Part shown: piece after piece, positions 28,201-34,599 of the stretch
How positions within the stretch are numbered: position 1 is the first letter of the stretch
How the letters are laid out: each line of letters starts with the position of its first letter
Source of the DNA: Valencia hispanica
Taxonomy: Eukaryota; Chordata; Actinopteri; Cyprinodontiformes; Valenciidae
Reading direction: 5' to 3'
Length of the DNA: 64,000 nt
Assembly (NCBI GenBank): GCA_963556495.2
Contig: OY747710.1
Coordinates: 4,712,501 to 4,776,500 of the forward strand
Program-made: the position numbers and the translations under genes
The notes under the pieces: generated by a model
Seen by the model: only the letters and a program-made list of their open reading frames with translations
What the model was told of the DNA's origin: nothing
Databases searched by the model: none

Positions 28201-31200
28201 TATTAGCTATTTGAAACGGGTCTGGAAGCTTTGCGCTAAGTACAGTTAGCTTAAGGCTAAATAAAGTACGTTTTGCACTAAATACAGTTAGCTTTGTATC
28301 TTTTTTGATCATCTGCACAAAGAGGGTCTAAATTAGTAGGGTCATTCCATGAAATCGGTGCCTTTTCTATTTTGAAAATTTAAAATTGAAACTATATCTA
28401 ATTTTAATTTTTTAACCAGCAATCAAAGAATGTTTAAAATTACAGGAAATTATATCGTGCCATCTCAGGCTGTGTTATTTCATATTTTATCACTGTTTTA
28501 CCCCTCACTGTTTTCATAATCTTGTCAACCCTGTTACTGACATAATCATAACAAAATACAATATTTCTAATTATAAATATGCAACATATGGTACACATCT
28601 TAGCTGTTCTTTAGTCTCTGTTTCCATTTAGATTATTTTTAATTGTGGATTTTTTTCTCCAATTAGATATTTGTCATGCAGAATATCAAATGCACCCTTA
28701 TTTTGCATGGTGATCACATGTTTAAACATACATAAGATATTTTCTAGAAGAGAAATGTTGGAAAAATGGCCCAGTCAAAAATATATTGTAGTTTAAATTG
28801 CAATGGTAAGACCTAAAAGTGCATTTGAATTGTCATATTTTTTTAATCAAATTAATGAGAACAACAGGATTGACATTATGGTAACAGGGGTGACAAAAGT
28901 AACAGTAACAGGGCACACATTCTTCTGCCTACACTGCACATCTTTGTCTACACTACACTATATGAAGTTTTATCTTCCAACTCAGTAAGTAGTAGCTGGT
29001 AAGATTATTTTGCATTTGATTGGCATTATTGTCTTAGTGAAGCACATATTTCTAAGAGGTCTATATTTTTTATCATTGTCATTCTATTCATACATTATTG
29101 ACAAAGTTACCCTTTCCCTTATCTTAACATAAATTTAAAAGCTCAAGATGACTTAGCCAGCCTAGAATTGCTGGCCCCAGCTGGTTTCAGATAGGCAAAG
29201 GCTAAACTTTAAAGATAACACAACAAGGGTAAACACTATTTTGTGTCATCCCTGTTACTTACGTGACAAATCCTGTTACTGTGGAAAGGTAACAGGGTTG
29301 ACAGTAACAGGGCTGACCATTTTAAGCGAATTTGCATGTGGCTAGCTGAAATAAATGCTGGCTAAAGTGCAAGCTATGCTCTTTGAAAGGTAATTACTTG
29401 TAGATATTGATCATATTTTGAGAAAGCGAAAATTGTTCAGGTTTCTATGTTAAAAAGTGGTAACAGGATTGAAGTTGTATGCTCGTCCCCCCTGGTTAAA
29501 CCTTGCAAAAACATTGAAAATAGTCCATCAGAAAAGAGAGACATTTTTTTGTCACTGAGCTGTTAGCATCCTGGTTCAGAGATGATGCAACCTCCTGTCA
29601 ATCATGTCAAATCTGGAATGTACCATTATTTTTCTAGGGTTTTTTCGTTAGGGTAACACCCTCATAAGCATAAAATTTGAACTAATATTTAATTGACTTT
29701 AATTTGATGTTGTATTAAGGAGAGATGATATGGTAATGTTATTTTTTTTAAATTACATATAAATTTGCTGTAATAATAATTTTATGAGTAATAACTTCTT
29801 GGAGACAAAGGCACCGATTTCATGGAATGACCCAGTAATACCTAGCTTACATCCCTAGGTTTCATTTTGTAAGTGGCAGCACGGCTCTGGATAGCGGGTG
29901 CAGAAGCTCTTTTTGCCTTCCAGTGTTGTGCGCATGCTCGCTATTACCAAATGAAAACAATAACATTTAACATGCGTATATGGTCCATATATCCGTAGTG
30001 CCAGAATAGAATGGGATGTCCTTTTTTTTATTCAAACTGTGTGTGTTTGTTAAGTTTGCACTTTTTGTTTACAAAACTACCATCTGGTAGTTTTGGCTGT
30101 TTTCCTCGTGTGAGCCAAGTAATTAATATTTATTTAAAGGCCAATCTTGTTTATAGAGTTCATCCATTTTATTTATTGTTTTGCTTGTTTTGATACAGCA
30201 TTTGATACTGTTGACCACATTATTTTACTCAAACGACTGGAGAGCTGGGTGGGTCTCTCTGGCACTGTACTAAACTGGTTCAAAACGTACTTAGAGAACA
30301 GGAAGTACTTTGTGTCAATAGGTAACTTTACATCTGAGCAGACGGGAATTACATGTGGAGTTCCCCAGGGTTTCCATCCTGGGACCTCTTCTGTTTAACA
30401 TCTATATGCTCCCACTGGCACAGGTAATAAATAACAACAATATAAGTTACCATAGCTACGCAGATGACACACAGATATGTATTAGAATGTCACCAGAAGA
30501 CCAAGGGCCTGTACAGGCTCTTGGCAAATGCATTGAGGAAATTAATGACTGGATGTGCCACAATTTTCTGCAGTTGAACAAAAAACAAAACTGAGGTAAT
30601 TGTCTTTGGAGCTAAAGAGAAAAGATTGAAGGTCACCACAGGGCTTCAGTCCATACACCTAAAAACCACCAACCACGTCAGAAATCTGGGTGTAGTGATG
30701 GACTCAGACCTAAACTTTTAAAAACACATTAAGGCAATCACAAAATAAGCCTACTATCACCTTAAGAATATCTCAAGGATAAAAGATCTGATGTCTCAGC
30801 AGGACCTGGAAAAACTAGTCCATGCATTCATCTTTAGTCGGCTTGATTATTGTAACGGCGTCTTTACAGGTCTACCTAAAAAATCAATTAGGAAACTGCA
30901 GCTCATCCAGAACTCTGCTGCTCGAGTTCTCACTAAAACCAAAAAAGTGGACCACATCAGTCCAGCTCTGAGGTCTTTACACTGGCTGCCTGTCTGTCAG
31001 AGGAAAGACTTCAAAGTTCTGCTGCTGGTCTATAAAGCTCAGAATGGTTTAGGACCAAACTACATCAGTGATCTCCTGACCCAGTATGAACCTACCCGAC
31101 CCCTCAGGTCATCTGGATCCAGTCTTTTATCAGTTCCCAGAGTCAGAACCAGACATGGAGAAGCTGCGTTCAGCTTCTATGCTCCACATGTCTGGAACAA

Positions 31201-32194
31201 ACTCCCAGAAAGCCTCAGATCAGCTGAAACATTTATTTAAATCCAGGTTAAAGACCCACCTGTTCTCAGCTGCTTTTGGTTAGGTTTTTATTCTAAGTTT
31301 TAAATTTGCACGGCTTCTTTTAAGATTTTTTTTTTTAATCATTTTAAATCATGGTTTTTATTCCTGTACTTTTGCTTTTTCTGCACCCTGCTGTAATGCT
31401 TTTGATGTTTTATGTAAAGCACTTTGAATTGTCTTGTAACATGAATTGTGCTATACAAATAAACTTGCCTTGCCTTGCCTTGTTTTATTATTTTATTTTG
31501 GATGTTAAAAATGTCTTCCAGTTGCAGTGATAAATGTTCTTTAAAAATTAATGTTTATTGATCATTCAGAGGGTGTACATGCATTACTATAATATTAGTC
31601 AAAAATTGTCTCAAAACAACAATATTATCATTTATTCGCAATAATTTCTGGGCCAATTTATCATCCAGTGAAATTTGGTATAGTGACAAGTCTAGTTCCA
31701 GAAAGAATTTGTGTTCAGCGCTTATTAAAAGTTAAAGATAGACTCCATTTAGATCTTCACTTTGTGTGATTAAGAGCTGAAGTGCATGTGGACAGAATTT
31801 AGCCACAGATATTCGGGACTAAGTGATGACTACAACTAGATTTCCCTCGATGGAAAAGTTCTCCCAACAGAGAGCTTTACTCCACCATCAGAGGGAAGAG
31901 GAGGTGGTTTCTCTTACACGAGTGAATGTCCTTTCTCAGAACCCAGAACTCAGAGTTGTCCTCAAATCTCACCAAACAGCACTGCTTGACTCCGTCAACC
32001 TGAGGATGGGGAGAAAGGAGACGGAACATTAAGGGAATCTTTCCGATCAACATCAACACACACTCTGACTCGAAAAGTGTGTTTCCAACACACACACACA
32101 CACACACACACTTACTCTCTTCACATTGCCAAGGTACAGTAGTCCATCACTCCAACGAGCCAACACATCATCTCCCTCACTGACTCCCCCCATC
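4180..32194 (-). CDS. phf1: phf1, Polycomb-like PHD finger protein 1 (spliced, 5' and central part; 3' end outside window)
   Basis: Nine minus-strand exons, 849 coding nt, join with matching phases and consensus GT-AG borders: 32116-32194, 31918-31999, 21361-21447, 18890-18984, 18283-18431, 11237-11332, 8380-8448, 8168-8291, 4180-4247. Numbering from the Met at 32193, the protein has a Tudor domain (about 6-54) with all four aromatic-cage positions present (W in ARWSDG, Y in LLYLG, F in VRFED, F in SEFWV). PHD1 follows (Cys62 to Cys107, full C4HC3), then PHD2 (about Cys155 to Cys205), then the start of the EH/winged-helix region. Polycomb-like proteins bind H3K36me3 through the Tudor domain and act in the nucleus as PRC2 accessory subunits; that role is family knowledge. 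The YFDFD and ENWDSLLLG motifs favour PHF1 over MTF2 or PHF19. The chromo-like C-terminus is not in the window. Head-to-head with rgl2. Confidence 0.93.
4605..4815. repeat. dispersed repeat, related to 51785-51990
   Basis: Both loci share ACCTCCGCCA(T/A)GGA, a TTTGTTTGT stretch, AGTGGGACCAGGAACAAGTG and GATTTTGGGGGTGAT. This copy ends in GGCGGAGGTCTCCGCTCGCC. Non-coding; class not determined. Confidence 0.65.
4950..5480 (+). pseudogene. Tc1-like transposase relic
   Basis: The end of a Tc1-type transposase is recognisable as [18 protein letters not shown], matching the Glu-containing part (NPIENLWxxLK) of the catalytic triad region, about 5340-5405. Earlier parts are degraded by stops and shifts. 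Non-functional. Confidence 0.55.
5411..5488. repeat. long near-perfect inverted repeat (35-bp arms, 8-bp loop)
   Basis: Arm 5411-5445 pairs with 5454-5488 with a single mismatch; loop TGACTGAT. The left arm begins AAAGTCAAGCACTAGAAAGA. It lies at the end of the Tc1 relic. Confidence 0.9.
6335..7620. repeat. repeat family P, copy a (interrupted)
   Basis: Shares long segments with 22620-23485, 34600-36190, 37590-38325 and 46430-47290: CACCTGCTGTGGCCTGAACG, GCCGCCACACTGGAGACTGG, GTGTCCAGGTCTGAGA and a terminal GTCAAAATGACnGAC box. A 462-bp insertion splits it at 7025-7486. Confidence 0.7.
7025..7486 (-). mobile_element. retroposed insertion with 14-bp target-site duplication
   Basis: AGTTGAAAATGTCT occurs at 7011-7024 and 7487-7500, exactly where the other copies of family P are continuous. 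The insertion starts with a T/C run (TTTTTCTTCTTCTTCTTTT), as expected for an A-rich tail on the minus strand. The body has no recognisable product. Probably a SINE, LINE fragment or processed transcript. Confidence 0.75.
8168..8291 (-). CDS. phf1: phf1 exon: start of EH/winged-helix region
   Basis: Completes Trp219, then [20 protein letters not shown], then [20 protein letters not shown] and Ala. This is the segment most characteristic of PHF1 within the Polycomb-like family. Acceptor AACTGCAG; donor GTATTG is weaker than the others. Ends in phase 0. Confidence 0.93.
8380..8448 (-). CDS. phf1: phf1 exon: end of PHD2
   Basis: Completes Arg196, then [20 protein letters not shown] and MT. It carries the last Cys-x2-Cys of PHD2. 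Acceptor TATTTCAG, donor GTTAGA. Phase 2 at both ends, so the next exon completes a Trp codon. Confidence 0.92.
8626..9802. repeat. foldback repeat family, copy B
   Basis: Left end GGTGCTGTTCGTAAAGCTAC, right end ACTTTATAAAAGGCACCTCA. It contains the AACTAAATATTTAG palindrome arms and a unique centre with AAAGCTGGGTCCTGCAAACC, as in copies A, D and E. Interrupted by a short repeat at 8766-9000. Confidence 0.75.
8766..9000 (+). mobile_element. SINE/LINE-tail-like repeat with short duplication
   Basis: Begins GGGCTGCACAGTGGCGCTGT and contains GCATGTTCTCCCCGTGCACG. It ends in a TGGATGGATGG tail and is bounded by AGCAAGTT on both sides (about 8756-8763 and 9001-9008). A degenerate copy of the same family lies at 46280-46428. 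Non-coding. Confidence 0.65.
9803..11236. other. phf1 intron, no assignable feature
   Basis: AT-rich DNA with short ORFs lacking any recognisable domain or splice-bounded coding potential. I see no exon or clear repeat. Confidence 0.5.
11237..11332 (-). CDS. phf1: phf1 exon: PHD2 core
   Basis: Completes Glu164, then [20 protein letters not shown] and [11 protein letters not shown]. It holds the central Cys-x2-Cys and WFHxxC ligands of PHD2. Acceptor GGACTCCAG, donor GTATGT, phase 2 at both ends. Confidence 0.94.
11600..12060 (+). pseudogene. degraded Tc1-like element
   Basis: Phrases such as TTTCAACAGGATAATTATCC (encoding part of a QQDNxP-type motif) and a damaged CCCCAGACCTACATCCC are typical of Tc1 transposase genes. 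Frames are broken and the ends are not identifiable. Confidence 0.45.
12228..12907. repeat. hAT-like nonautonomous element with ACTTGAGTA repeats
   Basis: The left end reads CGGGTACTAACTAGTTACAT. The right end is the complement of CAGAGGTGGGTAGAGTAG. The interior repeats TTTTACTTGAGTAA in both orientations. This pattern is widespread in fish genomes and usually assigned to hAT elements. Target duplication not clear. Confidence 0.6.
12941..13166. mobile_element. hAT-type MITE with near-perfect 8-bp duplication
   Basis: Starts CAGAGGTGTC and ends GGACACCCCTG. It is flanked by TGTTAGAT (12933-12940) and TCTTAGAT (13167-13174), 7 of 8 identical. The inner half resembles the MITE at 2788-3014 (TTGGAGCAGAGACACATCTA). 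226 bp, non-coding. Confidence 0.78.
13167..15742. other. phf1 intron: GC-rich repeat-like patch and pyrimidine-rich stretch
   Basis: 13215-13880 is a GC-richer patch (CCGTCTGCGGAGGTGCGGAG) of the kind seen in Harbinger-type fish repeats; no ends identified. 14280-14925 is strongly T/C-biased on the plus strand and resembles a LINE or LTR 3' region, but nothing is encoded. 14930-15740 has short inverted AGCTAA-type words and no gene. Confidence 0.4.
15743..16314. repeat. TIR repeat with TTTACATGCA ends
   Basis: Left end CACTACGTTTACATGCACAT, right end complementary (TGCATGTAACCAC). Two further ATGTTTACATGCA words occur inside at about 16141 and 16232, suggesting nested or duplicated ends. 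Non-coding despite GC-rich short ORFs. Confidence 0.6.
16403..17985 (+). mobile_element. hAT transposon (internally deleted) with perfect 8-bp target duplication
   Basis: Left terminus CAGAGATGGGGGGACTCG, right terminus ACTTACTCCCATCTCTG. Flanked by CTAATAGT at 16395-16402 and 17986-17993. Subterminal ACTTGACTTG repeats occur in both arms. 1583 bp is short for an autonomous hAT. It keeps a BED-finger exon but no catalytic domain. Confidence 0.88.
16718..16911 (+). CDS. BED zinc-finger N-terminal exon of a hAT transposase (remnant)
   Basis: An open frame from ATG at 16718 encodes [15 protein letters not shown] and a BED finger with Cys-x2-Cys (TCKICNVK) and a His pair (NRHFRTAH). It ends exactly at a consensus donor (GCAAG then GTGAGT). 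This is how hAT genes split the DNA-binding exon from the catalytic exon. No catalytic exon is visible downstream, so it is a fragment of the mobile element, on the opposite strand to phf1. Confidence 0.65.
18283..18431 (-). CDS. phf1: phf1 exon: inter-PHD linker and start of PHD2
   Basis: Starts [20 protein letters not shown] and ends CYCYCAGPG plus GA (phase 2). The RGGALK start and [13 protein letters not shown] segment match the conserved linker between the PHD fingers of Polycomb-like proteins. Acceptor TTTCTGCAG, donor GTGAGT. Confidence 0.94.
18890..18984 (-). CDS. phf1: phf1 exon: PHD1 finger, second half
   Basis: Completes Gly83, then [19 protein letters not shown] and [12 protein letters not shown]. 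This provides the remaining His/Cys ligands and the WxCxxC end of the C4HC3 finger. Acceptor CCTATTACAG, donor GTCAGG; ends in phase 0. Confidence 0.95.
18985..21360. other. phf1 intron: LINE tail, palindromic MITE, otherwise nothing assignable
   Basis: 19330-19395 carries TTCCCTCTGGGATCAATAAA followed by a GAATT-rich tail, a common fish LINE/SINE 3' end. 19508-19945 has a palindromic element. 19950-21360 is AT-rich with no recognisable feature. Confidence 0.5.
19508..19945. repeat. MITE-like element with GGAAGTCGGAA/TTCCGAC ends
   Basis: Begins TGCGTTCCATTTACCTGGGA followed by AGTCGGAACGC. It ends with the inverted equivalent (CGGAATTACCAAATTCCGAC, then TTGAATGCATCAC). Inner boxes AAGTCCGACTTCGG also form hairpins. 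Non-coding; superfamily not assigned. Confidence 0.55.
21361..21447 (-). CDS. phf1: phf1 exon: PHD1 finger, first half
   Basis: The T left by the previous exon plus TC gives Phe, then [14 protein letters not shown] and on to NCLKCHH. The first two zinc-binding Cys pairs and the leading His are present. Acceptor TTCCTCTCAG, donor GTAAGG; ends in phase 1. Its upstream intron is about 10.5 kb, the largest of the gene here. Confidence 0.93.
22620..23485. repeat. repeat family P, copy b (most complete)
   Basis: Runs from AGAGGTCGCGCTAGAATATT to the inverted-type end AACGTGACCCCTAG, with subterminal GTCAAAATGACAGAC and GATCGACGGGGTCGAA boxes. About 0.85 kb, no ORF resembling a transposase. Ends are imperfect inverted repeats. 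A DNA-transposon MITE is the likeliest reading. Confidence 0.6.
23702..24420 (-). mobile_element. 5'-truncated LINE, C-terminal ORF part (Rex3/RTE-like)
   Basis: An open minus-strand frame (24401 to 23736) encodes [50 protein letters not shown] and [14 protein letters not shown]. This region lies C-terminal to the reverse transcriptase and is abundant in fish. The 3' end is a GGAT repeat at 23702-23721. The catalytic YADD part is missing. The clade is from memory and only moderately sure. Confidence 0.8.
25280..26075 (+). pseudogene. Tc1-like transposon relic
   Basis: Contains ACATTAGGAGGAGAATTCTG, AAGCATGGGGGTGGAAGCAT and TGGAGCAGCCATCACAAAGC, which in intact Tc1 elements encode the transposase linker, KHGGGS-type and WPSQSPD-type motifs. 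No continuous frame remains. Confidence 0.6.
26281..26463 (+). pseudogene. THAP zinc-finger fragment of a transposase
   Basis: A 60-residue frame starts [15 protein letters not shown], then [16 protein letters not shown]. This matches the THAP start (Met-Val, Cys-x4-Cys, NR, FPxD). The invariant Trp and the second Cys/His pair are not preserved, and a stop follows. The Tc1 insertion begins about 60 bp further on. Confidence 0.68.
26525..28095 (-). mobile_element. Tc1-like transposon with broken transposase gene
   Basis: Ends are inverted repeats (AGTACTGTGCAAAC... and AGTACGGTGCAAAAG..., both leading into TTTTAGGCAGGTGTG). The minus strand encodes transposase pieces: a helix-turn-helix part with [16 protein letters not shown] (about 27500), [13 protein letters not shown] (27249), [13 protein letters not shown] (about 26990) and [13 protein letters not shown] (26855). 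The first, second and third acidic catalytic positions are recognisable, but the frames are separate, so the gene is dead. About 1.57 kb, near the family's usual length. Confidence 0.88.
28339..29833. mobile_element. DNA transposon with 27-bp perfect TIRs and 4-bp AGTA duplication
   Basis: The terminus starts GGGTCATTCCATGAAATCGG and continues TGCCTTT. The exact complement closes the element at 29833. AGTA flanks both sides (28335-28338, 29834-29837). The interior repeats GTAACAGGG and GTTACTG words; no intact transposase. A 4-bp duplication excludes Tc1 and hAT. Sola or Chapaev types are possible. Confidence 0.82.
30188..31490 (+). mobile_element. 5'-truncated L2-type LINE, reverse transcriptase pseudogene
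   Basis: RT pieces in order: [29 protein letters not shown], then [28 protein letters not shown] (catalytic YADD) and [20 protein letters not shown], ending near [20 protein letters not shown]. Single-base insertions near 30376 and 30585 and stops break the frame. The 3' end is a short TTGCC repeat (31463-31487) after an AATAAAC, typical for this clade. Confidence 0.85.
31695..31917. other. phf1 intron end, nothing assignable
   Basis: Short AT-rich stretch between the composite element and the Tudor exon. No feature seen apart from the donor region of that exon. Confidence 0.5.
31918..31999 (-). CDS. phf1: phf1 exon: Tudor domain, second half
   Basis: Encodes [18 protein letters not shown] and onward to DIHS. 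It supplies the two Phe cage positions. Acceptor ATCCTCAG, donor GTAAGA; 27 codons plus one base (phase 1). Only 116 bp of intron, largely CA repeat, separate it from the preceding exon. Confidence 0.93.
32089..32112. repeat. CA microsatellite in the Tudor-splitting intron
   Basis: A run of CA dinucleotides lies immediately downstream (in the minus direction) of the phf1 Tudor exon donor at 32115. Confidence 0.9.
32116..32194 (-). CDS. phf1: phf1 exon: Tudor domain, first half
   Basis: Acceptor CTCCTCAG before 32194 and donor GTAAGT after 32116. It encodes 26 residues, from [10 protein letters not shown] to NVKR, with the cage residues W and Y in [11 protein letters not shown]. The first base (G) precedes an ATG. 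Either this Met (32193-32191) is the start, or a further upstream exon ends in phase 2. I found no convincing upstream coding exon. Ends in phase 0. Confidence 0.9.
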
Positions 32195-32465
32195 CTGAGG
32201 AGAGACACAGAGAGGAGAGAGCGGGGATTGTGTGAAAATGAAAATCCGATTTATCCGTTGAATACTTTGCTGCCGTTGCTGACATAGAGGGTTTACGTCC
32301 GCCGGCTTTCAGTCCAAAGGGGTTAAAATCTCCTCCACACACTCACACACACACACTCCTCCTCTTTAGACCTGGGCATAGCGACAGCCTGTATCCACCA
32401 GAGTGAAAGATGAGAGTGAGTATACACAACCAGAGAGCAAGACAAATGATGACTGCACACATCAA

Positions 32466-32496
<31 letters not shown>

Positions 32497-33004
32497 GGGA
32501 GGGAAAAGCACTGCATGATGACTGCTGCAACACAGTTTAACTGGATGCAGCTACTTGAAGCATCTGCCCTGCACTTTGCCCGCTGTCCTCCTCACCTCCT
32601 TTTCCCAACAGCTTAAAAACTTGAATAGATGCACGAAACGACTCCTTGGGCGTTCTGTCTTTGCACGCGGAGCATTTGTTCCAGTGCATGCACACATGTC
32701 AGCGCAGACGCAGCATGCAGAGCCGTGTGTTATCGGATGGAAAATTGATCAGAGGGGGTGGGGTGGGGGGGGCTGGCCGGTTGAAGGGTACCTGTCGAGT
32801 CGAACTCCTTTCCGTCGGGGTCACTGTGATTCCTGGACAAACCCGGACATGAAATGCCCTCATCAGCTGTGGATGTCCAATTACTGCCAGCTCCGATGCA
32901 GCAGCGTGCTGGTTTGCAAAAAGTGGCTGGTGGTGTGCGTGTATATATGTCTCTGTCTGTGCCAGGCGCCTCTCTCTGAGTGTGTGTGTGTCAGTCAAAC
33001 CGTC
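32195..33004. other. phf1 5' intron or flank with CA repeats
   Basis: CA tracts at about 32338-32357 and 32468-32491; GC-moderate DNA with short overlapping ORFs on both strands that resemble no known protein. A further untranslated exon could be here. Confidence 0.5.
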
Positions 33005-33330
33005 AGTAAGGAGAAGGAGGAGGAGGAGGAGGAGGAGGAGGAGGCGACTGTGACTGTCCGTCCGTCTCTCTCAGACTAGTTTGTCCGTCCTTTCTCCGCG
33101 GTGCCGTTTCATCATGTCCCCCGTCGCTGTTGCTCTCTCACCCCCTCCCCCCTCAACTCACCCCACACCTCCCCCCCTCTCCCAAGCCGCCGAAGCTTAT
33201 TAAGGCGGATTTTTTTTTTTGTCTGAGTTTCACCGGAATCAAGCCGCCAGAGACGCCATCATCCCTCTGCCTCTCGCCCTCCGCCGACTTGTTGTGACGC
33301 AGACATAAAACACGGAGCTACCGTGGGAGT
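33005..33330 (-). promoter_or_regulatory. phf1: probable 5' end / promoter region of phf1
   Basis: A relatively CG-rich stretch upstream of the first recognised phf1 exon, with a GGA tract (about 33013-33045), C-rich runs and several CpGs, in an otherwise AT-rich landscape. No TATA box or transcription start can be assigned. The placement rests on composition and position only. A donor-like site reading minus (GGAG then GTGAGG near 32597) could end an untranslated exon. Confidence 0.4.
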
Positions 33331-33354
33331 AGTGGGTTGGTGGGGGGATCCAGA

Positions 33355-33355
33355 G

Positions 33356-33383
<28 letters not shown>
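33355..33383. repeat. GT microsatellite upstream of phf1
   Basis: Run of GT dinucleotides following GATCCAGAGGTGTG. Confidence 0.9.
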
Positions 33384-33387
<4 letters not shown>

Positions 33388-34599
33388 ATGGGAAAGGGGG
33401 TTAGTGACGTCTGAGATCGTGACCCTTAAATGATTGTGGCACGCTTGTGATGTCTGAGGACAGGAACGTGAAGGATGCAGGGATGCAGCGCGCGCGGTGA
33501 CAGGGGCCAATTAAGCGACCAATTAGCGACTTTAGCCGCCTCATTAATTGGTCTCCGACAGGAAGAGACGTCCAAGTGTAGGAGAGCAGAGAAGGAAAGT
33601 TTTTCAAACAGAACAAAACTGAGGCCAGCACTTCAAAGGGTTCGGATGTGAAACTTCAGCCAAATTTAACTTAACGCTTCTTTAACATGGCTGTCTTTTA
33701 AAAGCCTGTGTAATATAATGCATTTCATCTTCATAAAAAACGATATCAACAATTTATTTGAAGAAAAAATTATGAGAACTCCTAAAATCTTGGTGCAACC
33801 TTACTGATATTGGAGGCAAAATTAAAAATATTTTTGTTTGGTTGAAAATAACACAATACACACATAGAAAACCCGATAAATTCCTGAAATGAAATATTAT
33901 CTTCCACTTTAACTGATTGTAAATATAGAAAAAAGGAAGTGCTTATAATAAAGTTCACACAAAACACCGATCATTTCGGCATATTGGTCTACTCACAGTG
34001 GAATGATTCCCCTGAACCGTCTTACACGTTAAGTATACCAGTCAGACACCGCTGAATACGGTTCAAAATGGCCCCTGGCACATTAAAACATAAAAGGTGG
34101 AAGTTTAGTTTACCATGTGCGACCACTGGGGGGCGCGCAAATACCAGGAACTCTGTGGCCGAAAGTCTGACTGACTGTTGATGTCCGATGAAGCATCCTG
34201 GAATTTCAAAAAACTCCTCATTTTGTGTTTAAAAAAACAAACAACAAAAATAATTGTGGGAATATATTGGTCCAATATACTGAATGAGTTTGTGACTATA
34301 GAGCGAAATATCGCTGTTTCAAAGCCCCTTAATCAGGGCATGTGGTTTTCACATGCTGATTGTAAATCAGCCAACACGAGGATTGTGCCATGTTCCTGTA
34401 ATTAATCTGAATTCACATGGTTATCATTAGTCCAGTGGTTACAGATTGTGCCGATTAAAACCATTAGAAATAATCTAATAAAAGCAGCAGGAAGAAACCT
34501 AGAGGTCAATCTAAAACACAGAGAGCCTGAAGGACATTCTTAAGAAGTTTGGTGAGAGGCATCTCTGAGATGTCTCTCAGATTCCCAAAATCTGACAGA
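33384..34599. other. phf1-rgl2 intergenic, left part
   Basis: AT-rich DNA with one repeat-like phrase (GACCACTGGGGGGCGCGC at 34122-34139). No exon, RNA gene or clear transposon. Confidence 0.45.

Larger units (their letters stand above)
26090..31694 (+). mobile_element. old THAP-containing P-like element carrying three nested insertions (composite)
   Basis: Left end TAGCCCGGTCACAATA (26090-26105) and right end complementary to TAGACTTGTCACTATA (to 31694), 12 of 16 matching. The flanks GTCGCAGA and GTTCCAGA agree at 6 of 8, fitting an eroded 8-bp duplication. A THAP finger sits near the left end. A Tc1, a 1.5-kb TIR element and an L2 account for most of the length, leaving about 1.2 kb of host element. 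P-superfamily assignment is inference. Confidence 0.5.

Noticed and set aside
32555..33079. 174-residue plus-strand ORF
   Set aside because: Composition-driven (ends in a Glu run from a GGA tract), antisense to the phf1 5' region, no recognisable domain.
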